Shown here: positions 1 to 7,187 of the stretch, piece after piece
Position numbering within the stretch: the first letter of the stretch is position 1
Layout: the number at the start of each line of letters is the position of its first letter
Origin: Lachnospiraceae bacterium
GTDB taxonomy: Bacteria; Bacillota; Clostridia; Lachnospirales; Bianqueaceae
Length of the DNA stretch: 64,000 bases
Direction: 5' to 3'
Assembly: GCA_022794035.1 (NCBI GenBank)
Contig: JAAWDX010000012.1
Location: forward strand, 124,001-188,000
The notes under the pieces: generated by a model
Databases searched by the model: none
What the model was told of the DNA's origin: nothing
What the model saw: only the letters and a program-made list of their open reading frames with translations
Translations under genes and position numbers: made by a program

Positions 1-799
1 CCAGCTTTAAGCTGCTTAAATCTCTTGCATCGCATTGATAGGCCTTAATTGTCACGCCATGCTCCTGTGCTTTTTTCTTAGCCAGCGCTACATTGCCGCT
101 GCTTAGATCCACTAGCGTCACATCATATCCCTGCTGCGCAAGATAGATGCTATAGCGTCCCGGACCGCCTCCGATATCCAGCACGCTTCCTTTTTGAAGA
201 TAGGGCTGCATTTTATGCTTCGTGATCTCAAACTCAAAATGAAAGCCCTCCAGCCTCTCCCATTCTTTTTCCGGCGCTGCATCATAGTTTGCCTTTACAA
301 TACTGGATTCATCATCGTTTTTATCATAGTGAATCTGATATTTCATCGGAGTAAACCGAATGCCATCTATCTCCTGCTCCTCCGATACTGCCTGAAAGCC
401 AAGATGCAGATAAAATCCCTTTCCATAAGGAGAGGCATTCAGCGTAATTTCTTCCGGTGCTGTCTGCTCTTTGGCAAGCTCCTGCAGTACATACTGAAAA
501 AGAGCCTTTCCAATGCCTTGGCTTTGATACTCCTTTTTCACAAAGGCTAAGTTGATATGCGTTTTTCCTTCGCGCATGCCCATGACGCCAACGATCTGTT
601 CCTGATCAAATGCTCCATACAAGGGGCATATGCCCTTTTGATAGTTCTGAATGAGGTTCTCATTTTCAATGATGTCCCGCTTAAAGGCGGCGACCCCCTC
701 CGGCTTATACTCTGGCGCTTCAAACTGCATAAATACCTCTAATACTAAAGCCAGGGCTGCTTTGACCTCATATGAATTCACTTTTCTAATCGTATACAT
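1..799 (-). CDS. GNAT acetyltransferase / SAM methyltransferase fusion, 3' end cut by window
   Basis: I translated this open frame from the minus strand; it begins at ATG 799 and runs off the left edge after 266 residues. Residues 1-155 look like a GNAT N-acetyltransferase: the acetyl-CoA loop is QSQGIGKAL near residues 92-100, followed by a YLHLGF segment typical of the C-terminal GNAT strand. Residues 170 onward look like a class I SAM-dependent methyltransferase: motif I is VLDIGGGPGRY at about 207-217, and the acidic end of strand 2 is VTLVDLSS at about 227-234. A short acidic linker (KNDDESS) joins them. The pairing suggests one polypeptide that acetylates and methylates, or two activities on related small substrates; the substrate is unknown. 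The stop codon is outside the window, so full length cannot be given. Confidence 0.85.
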   Translation of the reverse strand, partial: MYTIRKVNSYEVKAALALVLEVFMQFEAPEYKPEGVAAFKRDIIENENLIQNYQKGICPLYGAFDQEQIVGVMGMREGKTHINLAFVKKEYQSQGIGKALFQYVLQELAKEQTAPEEITLNASPYGKGFYLHLGFQAVSEEQEIDGIRFTPMKYQIHYDKNDDESSIVKANYDAAPEKEWERLEGFHFEFEITKHKMQPYLQKGSVLDIGGGPGRYSIYLAQQGYDVTLVDLSSGNVALAKKKAQEHGVTIKAYQCDARDLSSLKL

Positions 800-1250
800 G
801 CTGCTTTCCTCCACAAATTTTAGATAGTATAGCACTGATTTCCCTGTATAGCAAATCCTTTAAAGTATAATAGCAAGAAAGGAGGTGGGAGGGGGACTGT
901 CGAGCGCTGCAAAGGAGATGGACACCGTGGAACGAAGGGGACGAACTGCTAGCGGATGCTGTAAAATCCTTCCTTTGCTGCGCTTCACTTTATCTTTTTT
1001 TGAATTTGACTGAATTTTTTCCTCCAGTAACCTATTCGTCCTCTGCCATGGCTGACAATTTTCAGCCATAGATTATTGTTCTTTTTTTATAGCTGAGTTT
1101 TTTCCACCATATTTTGTTTTTCCGCCAAGCTCGGTGGAATTTTTTCAGCTATTTTCGATTTTTTTCGATTTGCAGCTGAAGCCCTGGCCCACTTCTTCCT
1201 ATGACTTCAGATTAACTTTTTATGAACAATCTTGAAAAAGAATCCCACTA
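800..1250. other. Non-coding divergent intergenic region with short palindromes
   Basis: No credible gene is visible here. The stretch holds small inverted repeats: GGCTGA (1050-1055) pairs with TCAGCC (1062-1067), and further AGCTGA and TTTTTCAGCT elements and a GGTGGAATTTTTTC segment follow up to about 1190. The string CCTATTCGTCC at about 1031-1041 resembles strings at 12727-12740 and 39470-39480 (reverse complement), which also sit beside palindromes. These look like members of a dispersed short repeat family rather than terminators of a particular gene, because both flanking genes point outward. Confidence 0.5.
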
Positions 1251-1259
1251 TGGTATAAT
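1232..1259 (+). promoter_or_regulatory. Promoter of the first 94-base repeat unit / DUF5721-htpG operon
   Basis: TTGAAA (1232-1237) lies 16 bases before TATAAT (1254-1259), and the -10 is preceded by TGG, giving an extended -10. It is the best sigma-A promoter upstream of the rightward genes at 1604. Units 2 and 3 of the repeat array repeat the TATAAT (1348-1353 and 1442-1447) but lack a clear -35. Confidence 0.65.
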
Positions 1260-1530
1260 AAGCGCAGCTAGATATATTTTGGCTATTCAAGCATTTGTGC
1301 TGCGCTATGAGTTTGACGCAAAGCGTCAAACTCCGATATCGTCTTTGTATAATAAGCGCAGCTAGATATATTTTGGCTATTCAAGCATTTGTGCTGCGCT
1401 ATGAGTTTGGCGTAAAACGCCAAACTCCGGTTTCGTCATGGTATAATAAAGGCGGCAAGGCAATTTAGGCTATTCAAGCCCCTGAGCCGCCTTGCGAGTT
1501 TGCTGCTTTGCAGCAAACTCCGGTTTCGTC
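1251..1530 (+). repeat. Three tandem 94-base units, each a TATAAT box plus two hairpins
   Basis: Units start with TATAAT at 1254, 1348 and 1442, exactly 94 bases apart. In each, hairpin A has an 8-bp stem (units 1 and 2: AGCGCAGC with GCTGCGCT at 1261-1268/1299-1306 and 1355-1362/1393-1400; unit 3: AAGGCGGC with GCCGCCTT at 1449-1456/1486-1493). Its loop keeps GGCTATTCAAGC in all three. Hairpin B has an 11-bp stem and 3-base loop (1309-1333, 1403-1427, 1496-1520), with the outer GAGTTTG/CAAACTC fixed and the inner four pairs changed on both arms (ACGC/GCGT, GCGT/ACGC, CTGC/GCAG). A tail close to CGGTTTCGTC follows each. Paired changes that keep stems while loops are conserved point to selection on structure, probably RNA. 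I know no named family that matches. Confidence 0.8.
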
Positions 1531-1535
1531 TTTCC

Positions 1536-1562
1536 AAGTTCAGCGAGGGACGAGCTGAACTT
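1536..1562 (+). promoter_or_regulatory. Leader hairpin after the 94-base array
   Basis: AAGTTCAGC (1536-1544) pairs perfectly with GCTGAACTT (1554-1562), leaving a 9-base loop. It follows the third repeat unit and ends 41 bases before the ATG of the DUF5721 gene. A short T run (TTTT) follows the stem, so it may be a weak terminator or attenuator in the leader; the T tract is too short for a confident terminator call. Confidence 0.5.
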
Positions 1563-1603
1563 TTGATATACGACAGACTAAAAAACTGTAAGAAAGGATT
1601 TCT

Positions 1604-2116
1604 ATGAAAGCATTTTCTGTACCAGAAATCAAGCCCTTCATGGCCGGGCTGCTGCAGGGGCCGCTTTTTTATGGCTGGCAGCTGCGAAGCGCTGAACTCG
1701 GCCTGATCAGCCGCATTCAAATCGATGGCAATCTCAACGCAGACTACTGGACGGAAGAAGAGAAACAAAAGCATCCTTCTCCTTATTTGCTCTGGGACGA
1801 AATTCAGCCCAAAATCCGGGCCCTCATCCAAGGCGGGCATACCCCCAGCTATATGAACATTACGCTGGCCATCTCCCCCGCCCGCGTACCCGATATTGCC
1901 CGCGACTTCATCGAAGCCTTTCTGCTCAACATTCGCTTTGACACGGCCACTCATCCAGAGCTGACAGCCGCTCCTAATAAAGCCCAATCCAGCGGTACAC
2001 TCATGCTTGTCACCGGCCTGGCCGCCAAATCCTTCACCATGGACAAAACGCCCGAGCGCCTGTGGGACGAAAAAATCCCTACGTACTTCAAAGCGCACGG
2101 CGTTATGCTATTATAA
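1604..2116 (+). CDS. DUF5721 family protein
   Basis: A 170-residue cytosolic protein with no signal peptide or membrane segment. Its start (MKAFSVPEIKPFMAGLL), the central FxIDGxxNxDYW-like stretch (IQIDGNLNADYWTEEE) and a C-terminal segment about inhibitory or testable metabolism-free LWDE residues fit the DUF5721 family that I associate with Lachnospiraceae, where it is of unknown function. The start ATG is preceded by AGAAAGGATTTCT. It is 50 bases upstream of htpG on the same strand, so the two probably share a transcript that starts in the 94-base repeat array. No catalytic motif can be recognised; the family assignment rests on memory of its general pattern and is moderate. Confidence 0.6.
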   Translation: MKAFSVPEIKPFMAGLLQGPLFYGWQLRSAELGLISRIQIDGNLNADYWTEEEKQKHPSPYLLWDEIQPKIRALIQGGHTPSYMNITLAISPARVPDIARDFIEAFLLNIRFDTATHPELTAAPNKAQSSGTLMLVTGLAAKSFTMDKTPERLWDEKIPTYFKAHGVMLL

Positions 2117-2166
2117 ATATTTATTCAACTACACATCCGCGCAGTATGCGCAGAACGGAGGATCAT

Positions 2167-4065
2167 ATGTCTTTAGAAGAAAAAGGAACTCTTTCCATCA
2201 ACAGTGAAAATCTATTCCCCATTATTAAAAAATGGCTCTATTCCGATCAGGATATTTTTATCCGCGAGCTCGTCTCCAATGCTGTCGACGCCATTCAAAA
2301 GTTTAAGCATCTTGCCTCCCTCGGTGAAGCCGTCACTGACGGTGCTGCCTATGAGGTTCACATCCACCTTGACCCCGAGCAGAAAACCATCACGATCTCC
2401 GATAACGGAATCGGTATGACTGCGGACGAAGTCAAAAAGTACATTAACCAGATCGCTTTTTCCGGCGCAGCCGAGTTTATGGAAAAATACAAAGACAGCT
2501 CCGAGGATCCCATCATCGGCCACTTCGGCCTTGGCTTCTATTCCGCCTTCATGGTCTCCTCGCTGGTCGAAATCCAGACGCTCTCCTATCAGGAAGGCGC
2601 CGAAGCCGTATGCTGGACCTGCGACGGCGGCTCCACCTTCGAAATGACAGCCGGCAGCCGCACGGCCCGCGGCACCGATATCATCCTGCATGTCAACGAA
2701 GACGGCGAAAAATATCTGCAAAAGTACGAGATGCAGACCATTGCCGGCAAATACTGCTCTTTCATGGCTGTTCCTGTATATTTGACCTCTGCAGAAGACA
2801 ACAGCAAAGCCGATGATACCGGCAAAGCCGAAAAGCAAGGCGAGGCTTCCTCCTCTGACGATGCGGCTCAGGAAGCGCCAAAGCCCATCAATGAGACATC
2901 TCCGCTGTGGCTCAAGAATCCCAAAGACTGTACGGATGACGAATATAAAGACTTCTACCGCAAGGTATTCATGGACTTTAAGGAGCCCCTCTTCTGGATC
3001 CATCTGAACATGGATTATCCCTTCAATTTAAAAGGAATTTTATATTTTCCCAAGCTGGGCAATGAATTTGAATCGGCCGAGGGGCAGGTGAAGCTATACT
3101 GCAATCAGGTATTCGTGGCGGATAATGTGAAGGAGATCATCCCTGAATTTTTGCTTTTATTAAAGGGCGCTATTGACTGCCCCGATATTCCGCTGAATGT
3201 CTCCCGAAGCTTCCTGCAAAACGACGGTTATGTGCGCAAGATCTCCGAGTATATCACCAAGAAGGTTGCTGACAAGCTGTGCCAGCTTTACACAAAGGAT
3301 CGTGAAAATTACGAAAAATACTGGTCAGATATCCATCCTTTTATCAAATACGGATGCCTGCGCAATGAAAAGTTTTATGACCGCGTAAAGGACAGCATTA
3401 TTTACCGCTCGATCAACGAAAATAAATATATCACACTGAGCGAATATCTGGAAGCGGCCAAGGAAAAGCATGAAAACAAGGTATTTTACACCACGGATGC
3501 CCGCCAGCAGGCGCAGTATCTGCAGCTTCTGAAGGCGCAGGAGATGGACGCTGTTGAACTGGGCACGGCCATCGATTCTCCCTTTATTTCTCTATTAGAA
3601 TCTAAAAATCAGGATTTGCATTTCCTGCGCGTAGATGCTGATCTAAACGAGGTTTTAAAGGATAAAGATACTGCCGTCGCCGAAAAAGATCAGGAAGCCG
3701 CTGAGAAACTATTTCGCGAGCTACTGGGGGCAGATCAGCTTAAGATCCGCCTCGAAAGCCTGCGCGATGAAAAGGTATCCGCCATCATCGAAATGACAGA
3801 GGAAGCACGCCGCATGCAGGAAATGATGAAAATGTACGGCGCTATGGGCCTGGGCGCCATGCCGGCGCAGGCTGATGAAACACTTGTGCTCAATATGCAT
3901 AATGCTTTAGTCGCCTATATCTTAGATCATCCTAAAGAAGAAAAGGCAGCTGCACTGGCGCATCAGATCTATGATCTGGCCAGACTCAGCCATGCGCCGC
4001 TATCGGCAGAAGCACTCACGGCCTTTTTAACCCGCTCTCAGGAGCTTTTGCAGGATCTTATCTAA
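2167..4065 (+). CDS. htpG: Chaperone protein HtpG (bacterial Hsp90)
   Basis: An Hsp90-family ATP-dependent chaperone of 632 residues, the usual length for HtpG. I chose ATG 2167 because a GGAGG lies 6 bases upstream and the protein then begins MSLEEKGTLSINSENLFP, as in the family; longer upstream extensions run into the previous gene. The GHKL ATPase domain shows ELVSNAVDAIQK (Bergerat helix, about 28-39), DNGIGMT (about 78-84) and GHFGLGFYSAFMVS (about 118-131). A short acidic/Lys-rich insertion at about 215-245 marks the linker between the N and middle domains; NVSRSFLQND lies in the middle domain, and the C-terminal dimerisation part ends near DLI. It acts in the cytosol in folding under stress. 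The next gene starts 22 bases downstream. Confidence 0.97.
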   Translation: MSLEEKGTLSINSENLFPIIKKWLYSDQDIFIRELVSNAVDAIQKFKHLASLGEAVTDGAAYEVHIHLDPEQKTITISDNGIGMTADEVKKYINQIAFSGAAEFMEKYKDSSEDPIIGHFGLGFYSAFMVSSLVEIQTLSYQEGAEAVCWTCDGGSTFEMTAGSRTARGTDIILHVNEDGEKYLQKYEMQTIAGKYCSFMAVPVYLTSAEDNSKADDTGKAEKQGEASSSDDAAQEAPKPINETSPLWLKNPKDCTDDEYKDFYRKVFMDFKEPLFWIHLNMDYPFNLKGILYFPKLGNEFESAEGQVKLYCNQVFVADNVKEIIPEFLLLLKGAIDCPDIPLNVSRSFLQNDGYVRKISEYITKKVADKLCQLYTKDRENYEKYWSDIHPFIKYGCLRNEKFYDRVKDSIIYRSINENKYITLSEYLEAAKEKHENKVFYTTDARQQAQYLQLLKAQEMDAVELGTAIDSPFISLLESKNQDLHFLRVDADLNEVLKDKDTAVAEKDQEAAEKLFRELLGADQLKIRLESLRDEKVSAIIEMTEEARRMQEMMKMYGAMGLGAMPAQADETLVLNMHNALVAYILDHPKEEKAAALAHQIYDLARLSHAPLSAEALTAFLTRSQELLQDLI

Positions 4066-4087
4066 ATCAGAAGGGTAATGTGAAAAT

Positions 4088-4993
4088 ATGAAGAAAAAAT
4101 CCAAGCTCGCCCTGGCCCCCCTCGCGCTGGGCTCTGCGGCAACCTTTATCGGCGGACTCTTTTTCTACCGCAATTTCATCCGGCGCGCTCAGCCCTCCGC
4201 TCTGCGCCCTGAGCTGCAGGCTGCGGCTGATCAGCTTTGCTCCCAATATACCGAAGAGAGTTGGGGCTTCACCTCCTTTGACGGCTTGCAGCTAAAGGCC
4301 CATTTCTTTTCCGGCCAGCCGGAAAGCCATCGGTACGCTTTGCTCGTTCACGGCTATCATGATACGGCCTACCGTATGGCCGCTCATGCGCTTCATTTTC
4401 TTGAGAAAGGATACCATGTTCTCATGCCCGATCTGCGCGGTCATGGCCTGAGCGAAGGTTCCTATGTCGGCTTTGGATATCATGATCATTATGATATTTT
4501 AGGCTATATTGATCTCATTCGTGAACATGACCCGCAGGCACAGATTTTACTGCTGGGCATTTCTATGGGCGCTGCAACCGTCATGCTCGCCTCTGGTGAA
4601 TTTTTGCCGGACAATGTCAAATGCATCATCGAGGATTGCGGATATACCTCCGCCTGGGAGCAGTGCCGCCATAACATGCGCACCCTTTATCATCTGCCGG
4701 CCTTCCCGGTACTAACTCTGACCAATCTTATGGTCAAATGCAAACATCACTACTCTTTCAAAGAAGCCGCTCCCATCAAGGCTGTTGCCAAAGCAACCGT
4801 CCCCATGCTGTTTATCCATGGAGCCAAGGATGATTTCGTTCCCTTCTCCATGCAGCAGCAGCTGTATGATGCCTGCAGCAGCACGGAAAAAGAGCTGCTG
4901 GTCATCGAGGGCGCCGTGCATGCAAATTCCAACGAGGTCGCCCCTGCCCTCTATTGGCACACCGTTGATATGTTTATTGAAAAATATCTTTGA
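4088..4993 (+). CDS. Membrane-anchored alpha/beta hydrolase
   Basis: A 301-residue serine hydrolase with an N-terminal hydrophobic segment (about 8-28) after a Lys-rich tip, suggesting a signal anchor. The alpha/beta-hydrolase core shows LLVHGYHD (oxyanion strand, about 85-92), DLRGHGLSEG (about 115-124), the nucleophile elbow GISMG with Ser159, an acid candidate in GAKDDF (Asp248/249) and the catalytic His278 in GAVHAN. This set resembles the YqkD/YfhR-type hydrolases of Firmicutes. The substrate cannot be told. It follows htpG by 22 bases and probably ends that transcript, as a strong bidirectional terminator lies at 5010-5053. Confidence 0.88.
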   Translation: MKKKSKLALAPLALGSAATFIGGLFFYRNFIRRAQPSALRPELQAAADQLCSQYTEESWGFTSFDGLQLKAHFFSGQPESHRYALLVHGYHDTAYRMAAHALHFLEKGYHVLMPDLRGHGLSEGSYVGFGYHDHYDILGYIDLIREHDPQAQILLLGISMGAATVMLASGEFLPDNVKCIIEDCGYTSAWEQCRHNMRTLYHLPAFPVLTLTNLMVKCKHHYSFKEAAPIKAVAKATVPMLFIHGAKDDFVPFSMQQQLYDACSSTEKELLVIEGAVHANSNEVAPALYWHTVDMFIEKYL

Positions 4994-5009
4994 CGCATCT
5001 GAAACAAAA

Positions 5010-5053
5010 GGCTGTAAAAGCAGATCATCTGTCTGCTTTTACAGCCTCTTTTT
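5010..5053. terminator. Bidirectional rho-independent terminator
   Basis: GGCTGTAAAAGCAGA (5010-5024) pairs with TCTGCTTTTACAGCC (5032-5046), followed by a T-rich run on the plus side and preceded by an A run that serves the minus side. It ends both the rightward htpG-hydrolase transcript and the leftward larC1-ITPase transcript, whose stop codon (5052-5054) abuts it. Confidence 0.9.
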
Positions 5054-5639
5054 ATGCAAGTCCTAATGCCTGCACGAGAAATGGAATCAGATCTTTTTCT
5101 CGCTTTTTCACATATTCTTGTTTATTACGCAGTGAAATGGAGTCCAGCGGCCACCCTGCGCGGCGCGGGGCAATTTCATGGTCAAGCAGATAAAACGAAG
5201 TAGTTTTTCGTTTTTCCTCTCTTGACTCCATATAAGAATCAATTTTTCCTTTATGATATACGGCATAGCCGTTCAAATAATAGGCAAGCATCTTCCCGCC
5301 CAAGCTTCTGGATAGTTCAGTATAATAAGCCACCATACTGTCGTCATCCAGCCGCGGCCGTCCCATCGGCGTGCGTACATGCAGTCCTGGCTGCCTCGCA
5401 TCCTCTATCGGAAATGCATCCAAATATAATCCAGAATCATTGCAGATTACTGTTTCAAAAAACTTTCCGTAATATTTTGCCTTAATGACTGCATTTTCCT
5501 CCGGCGTTTTGCCGCCTTCCTCCGGCTCTGAGGTAATATTCAGATCCGTCAGCGATAAAACCGTAACCGGATAGGCAGCGAGCAGCTTCGTATAGTACTC
5601 AATCTTTGACGGATTGGTACTGCCCATCAAAACCTTCAT
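5052..5639 (-). CDS. RdgB/HAM1-like non-canonical purine NTP pyrophosphatase
   Basis: A 195-residue protein of the inosine triphosphatase (HAM1/RdgB) superfamily, which hydrolyses ITP, dITP or XTP to monophosphates to clean the nucleotide pool. Visible family features are the N-terminal GSTNPSKIEYY (TNxxK substrate loop), EENAVIKAKYYGKFF and VICNDSGLYLDAF (the D-S-G-L metal/phosphate segment). The C-terminal half diverges from the canonical FGYDPxF and SHR motifs, so substrate preference may differ. It overlaps the end of the upstream larC1-like gene by 4 bases (ATGA), so translation is coupled. Termination is at 5010-5053. Confidence 0.75.
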   Translation of the reverse strand: MKVLMGSTNPSKIEYYTKLLAAYPVTVLSLTDLNITSEPEEGGKTPEENAVIKAKYYGKFFETVICNDSGLYLDAFPIEDARQPGLHVRTPMGRPRLDDDSMVAYYTELSRSLGGKMLAYYLNGYAVYHKGKIDSYMESREEKRKTTSFYLLDHEIAPRRAGWPLDSISLRNKQEYVKKREKDLIPFLVQALGLA

Positions 5640-6433
5640 GCGGTTTCACCCCACATCGCCCGCACACAATTGGCCGCTTCAAAATCCTTTGTGCCCATGC
5701 CATAGCCGATTTTATGCACCTTCATCACCGGCATTCCGGTAAATTCTGAAACAAAATGCTTAAGTAGTGCGGCTCCTGTCGGCGTACAAAGCTCGCCTCT
5801 CACCGCTCCGCCATAGATCGGCACATCTCTCAAAATATAAGCAGTTGCCGGCGCCGGCACCGGCAGGATGCCATGTGCACAGCGCACCTGTCCAGCTCCT
5901 ACATGCACAGGAGAGGCGGCAATGCGCTGCGGCGAAAGCTCATGCATCAAAAGACATACCGCCGTGACATCAGCAATCGCATCCATCGTCCCTACCTCGT
6001 GAAAATGAATCTCGCTCACCGGCCGGCCATGCGCATGGCTCTCCGCCTCTGCAATCAGTCCATAAACTGCCAGCACATCCTCCCGCACCGTTTCCGGCAG
6101 ATCCAGATGAGAAATAATATGTTCGATTTCATGCATACCCGCATGATGATGCGCATGGTCATGATGGTGATCGTGATCATGATGATGTTCATGATGGTGC
6201 TCATGTTCCGCTACATCCTCACTCTTCTCCTCGGCTTCTCCCACCATCACCTTGATATGTGTGCCCATAATGCCGCATTTAGCTGTCTGCTCCTTGCTGA
6301 TTTTCACTCCGGGAATCCCCAGCGCATTTAGCTTTGTTAAAAACGCCTCCGGATCCGGCAGCAGCTCTAAGAGCGCTGCTGCCAGCATATCGCCGGCGGC
6401 TCCCATATTGCATTCTAAATATAAGGTCTTCAT
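5636..6433 (-). CDS. LarC1-type nickel insertion protein, N-terminal domain only
   Basis: A 265-residue protein matching the N-terminal half of LarC (DUF111), the cytosolic enzyme that inserts nickel into the pincer cofactor of lactate racemase. It begins with the family signature LECNMGAAGDMLAAALLELL (about 6-25), then a His-rich stretch (about 77-101, mostly H with D and E) typical of nickel binding, then SEIHFHEVGTMDAIADV, GILPVPAPATAYIL and ELCTPTGAALLKHF. The usual family member is about 400 residues or is made with LarC2 by frameshifting; here the stop is followed at once (4-base overlap) by an unrelated ITPase-like gene and no LarC2 is visible. LarA, LarB and LarE are absent from the window. 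A consensus promoter lies at 6466-6494. Confidence 0.82.
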   Translation of the reverse strand: MKTLYLECNMGAAGDMLAAALLELLPDPEAFLTKLNALGIPGVKISKEQTAKCGIMGTHIKVMVGEAEEKSEDVAEHEHHHEHHHDHDHHHDHAHHHAGMHEIEHIISHLDLPETVREDVLAVYGLIAEAESHAHGRPVSEIHFHEVGTMDAIADVTAVCLLMHELSPQRIAASPVHVGAGQVRCAHGILPVPAPATAYILRDVPIYGGAVRGELCTPTGAALLKHFVSEFTGMPVMKVHKIGYGMGTKDFEAANCVRAMWGETA

Positions 6434-6465
6434 CTGTACTCCTTTCTGTATTTCATCATTTTTTT

Positions 6466-6494
6466 ATTATATCAATCCCCTGCCTTGCTGTCAA
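6466..6494 (-). promoter_or_regulatory. Consensus sigma-A promoter for the larC1-like gene
   Basis: On the minus strand TTGACA (plus 6489-6494) is separated by 17 bases from TATAAT (plus 6466-6471). Both hexamers are perfect consensus, implying strong constitutive expression unless a repressor acts. The gene starts 33 bases downstream with an AAAGGAG ribosome binding site. Confidence 0.85.
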
Positions 6495-6502
6495 ATTCTA
6501 AA

Positions 6503-6546
6503 CAAAAGGCCATGAAGCATCTATTGGATTGCTCATGACCTTTTAT
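6503..6546 (-). terminator. Terminator after spoVT
   Basis: AAAAGG-CATGA-GCA pairs with TGC-TCATG-CCTTTT across a loop at about 6520-6530, with one bulge, and is followed on the minus strand by TTTTGTTT. It lies just downstream of the spoVT stop at 6551. Confidence 0.7.
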
Positions 6547-6550
6547 CTGA

Positions 6551-7087
6551 TTATTCTTCCATCTGCCTGCCCAAAAATCCGGCAGCAACCATGACCAGCT
6601 TTTTATCACTTTCTGCCATAGGATGCTCTCCCAGCATCGCTACAGCTCCGATCGGATTTCCTTCGCTGATAATCGGCATAATCACCTGACTGGCGTATTG
6701 ATCCCCTTCCTCTGTAATCGGAATATATCCTTTTTCACCGCTCTGCGCCAAATGCAGCTCCCGCTGCTGCATAACCTTTTCCAGCTCATTGCTGATATCC
6801 TTATCCTGCAGCTTTTTCTTTCCCTGTCCGGATGCGGCCACCACCATATCCTTGTCAGAAATGCAAACGGTATATCCGCTGGACTGTGCCAGCGACTCCG
6901 CATAATGCTTAGCAAAGCCGCCCATATCGCCGATCGGCGAATACTTTTTTAAAATAATCTGACCATTTCGGTCCGTAAAAATTTCCAAAGGCTCGCCTTC
7001 CCGCACTCTCATTGTTTTACGAATTTCCTTCGGGATGACAATTCTGCCTAGATCATCAATTTTTCTCACGACTCCCGTCGCTTTCAT
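6551..7087 (-). CDS. spoVT: Stage V sporulation protein T (AbrB-family regulator)
   Basis: A 178-residue transcription factor that tunes sigma-G-dependent genes in the forespore of B. subtilis. Residues 1-50 form the AbrB/MazE-type swapped-hairpin DNA-binding domain (MKATGVVRKIDDLGRIVIPK, then REGEPLEIF). Residues 55-178 form the GAF-like C-terminal domain (GGFAKHYAESLAQSSGYTV...IPITEEGDQYASQVIMPII...GAVAMLGEHPM). The length equals that of known SpoVT. The ATG has an upstream GGAGG. In many clostridia spoVT sits next to the peptidylprolyl isomerase gene of the pth-mfd cluster; here that cluster is 42 kb away. A sigma-G-like promoter lies at 7142-7170. Confidence 0.95.
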   Translation of the reverse strand: MKATGVVRKIDDLGRIVIPKEIRKTMRVREGEPLEIFTDRNGQIILKKYSPIGDMGGFAKHYAESLAQSSGYTVCISDKDMVVAASGQGKKKLQDKDISNELEKVMQQRELHLAQSGEKGYIPITEEGDQYASQVIMPIISEGNPIGAVAMLGEHPMAESDKKLVMVAAGFLGRQMEE

Positions 7088-7141
7088 ACGCTACTTCCTC
7101 CATTTACAGATTTCATAAAAAATTTGTGCATCTCACCTGGC

Positions 7142-7170
7142 TAGTATTTGTGATATTGCTAAAAATATGC
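7142..7170 (-). promoter_or_regulatory. Candidate sigma-G-type promoter of spoVT
   Basis: On the minus strand GCATA (plus 7166-7170) lies 17 bases before AATACTA (plus 7142-7148). B. subtilis sigma-G promoters read roughly GHATR, 17-18 bases, CATNHTA, so only the first -10 base differs. The -10 is 55 bases upstream of the spoVT start. B. subtilis spoVT is sigma-G dependent, which supports the reading. Confidence 0.5.
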
Positions 7171-7187
7171 AATTAAAACGCCTTCTT

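Noticed and set aside
860-1069. Short minus-strand open frame in the first intergenic region
   Set aside because: No ribosome binding site, unnatural composition and overlap with palindromes.
1251-1530. CRISPR array
   Set aside because: Units are 94 bases with two hairpins each and no variable spacers of constant length, and no cas gene is in the window.
1436-2098. 220-codon minus frame over DUF5721
   Set aside because: Overlaps the better supported plus gene and covers the third repeat unit; no start site or motif.
2212-3003. Long open frame on the minus strand opposite htpG
   Set aside because: It lies wholly inside the clear htpG coding sequence, has no ribosome site or homology and has the composition of an antisense shadow.
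5052-6433. LarC1-LarC2 programmed frameshift as in lactobacilli
   Set aside because: The frame following LarC1 is an ITPase-like gene with its own start; no LarC2 sequence is present in any frame there.
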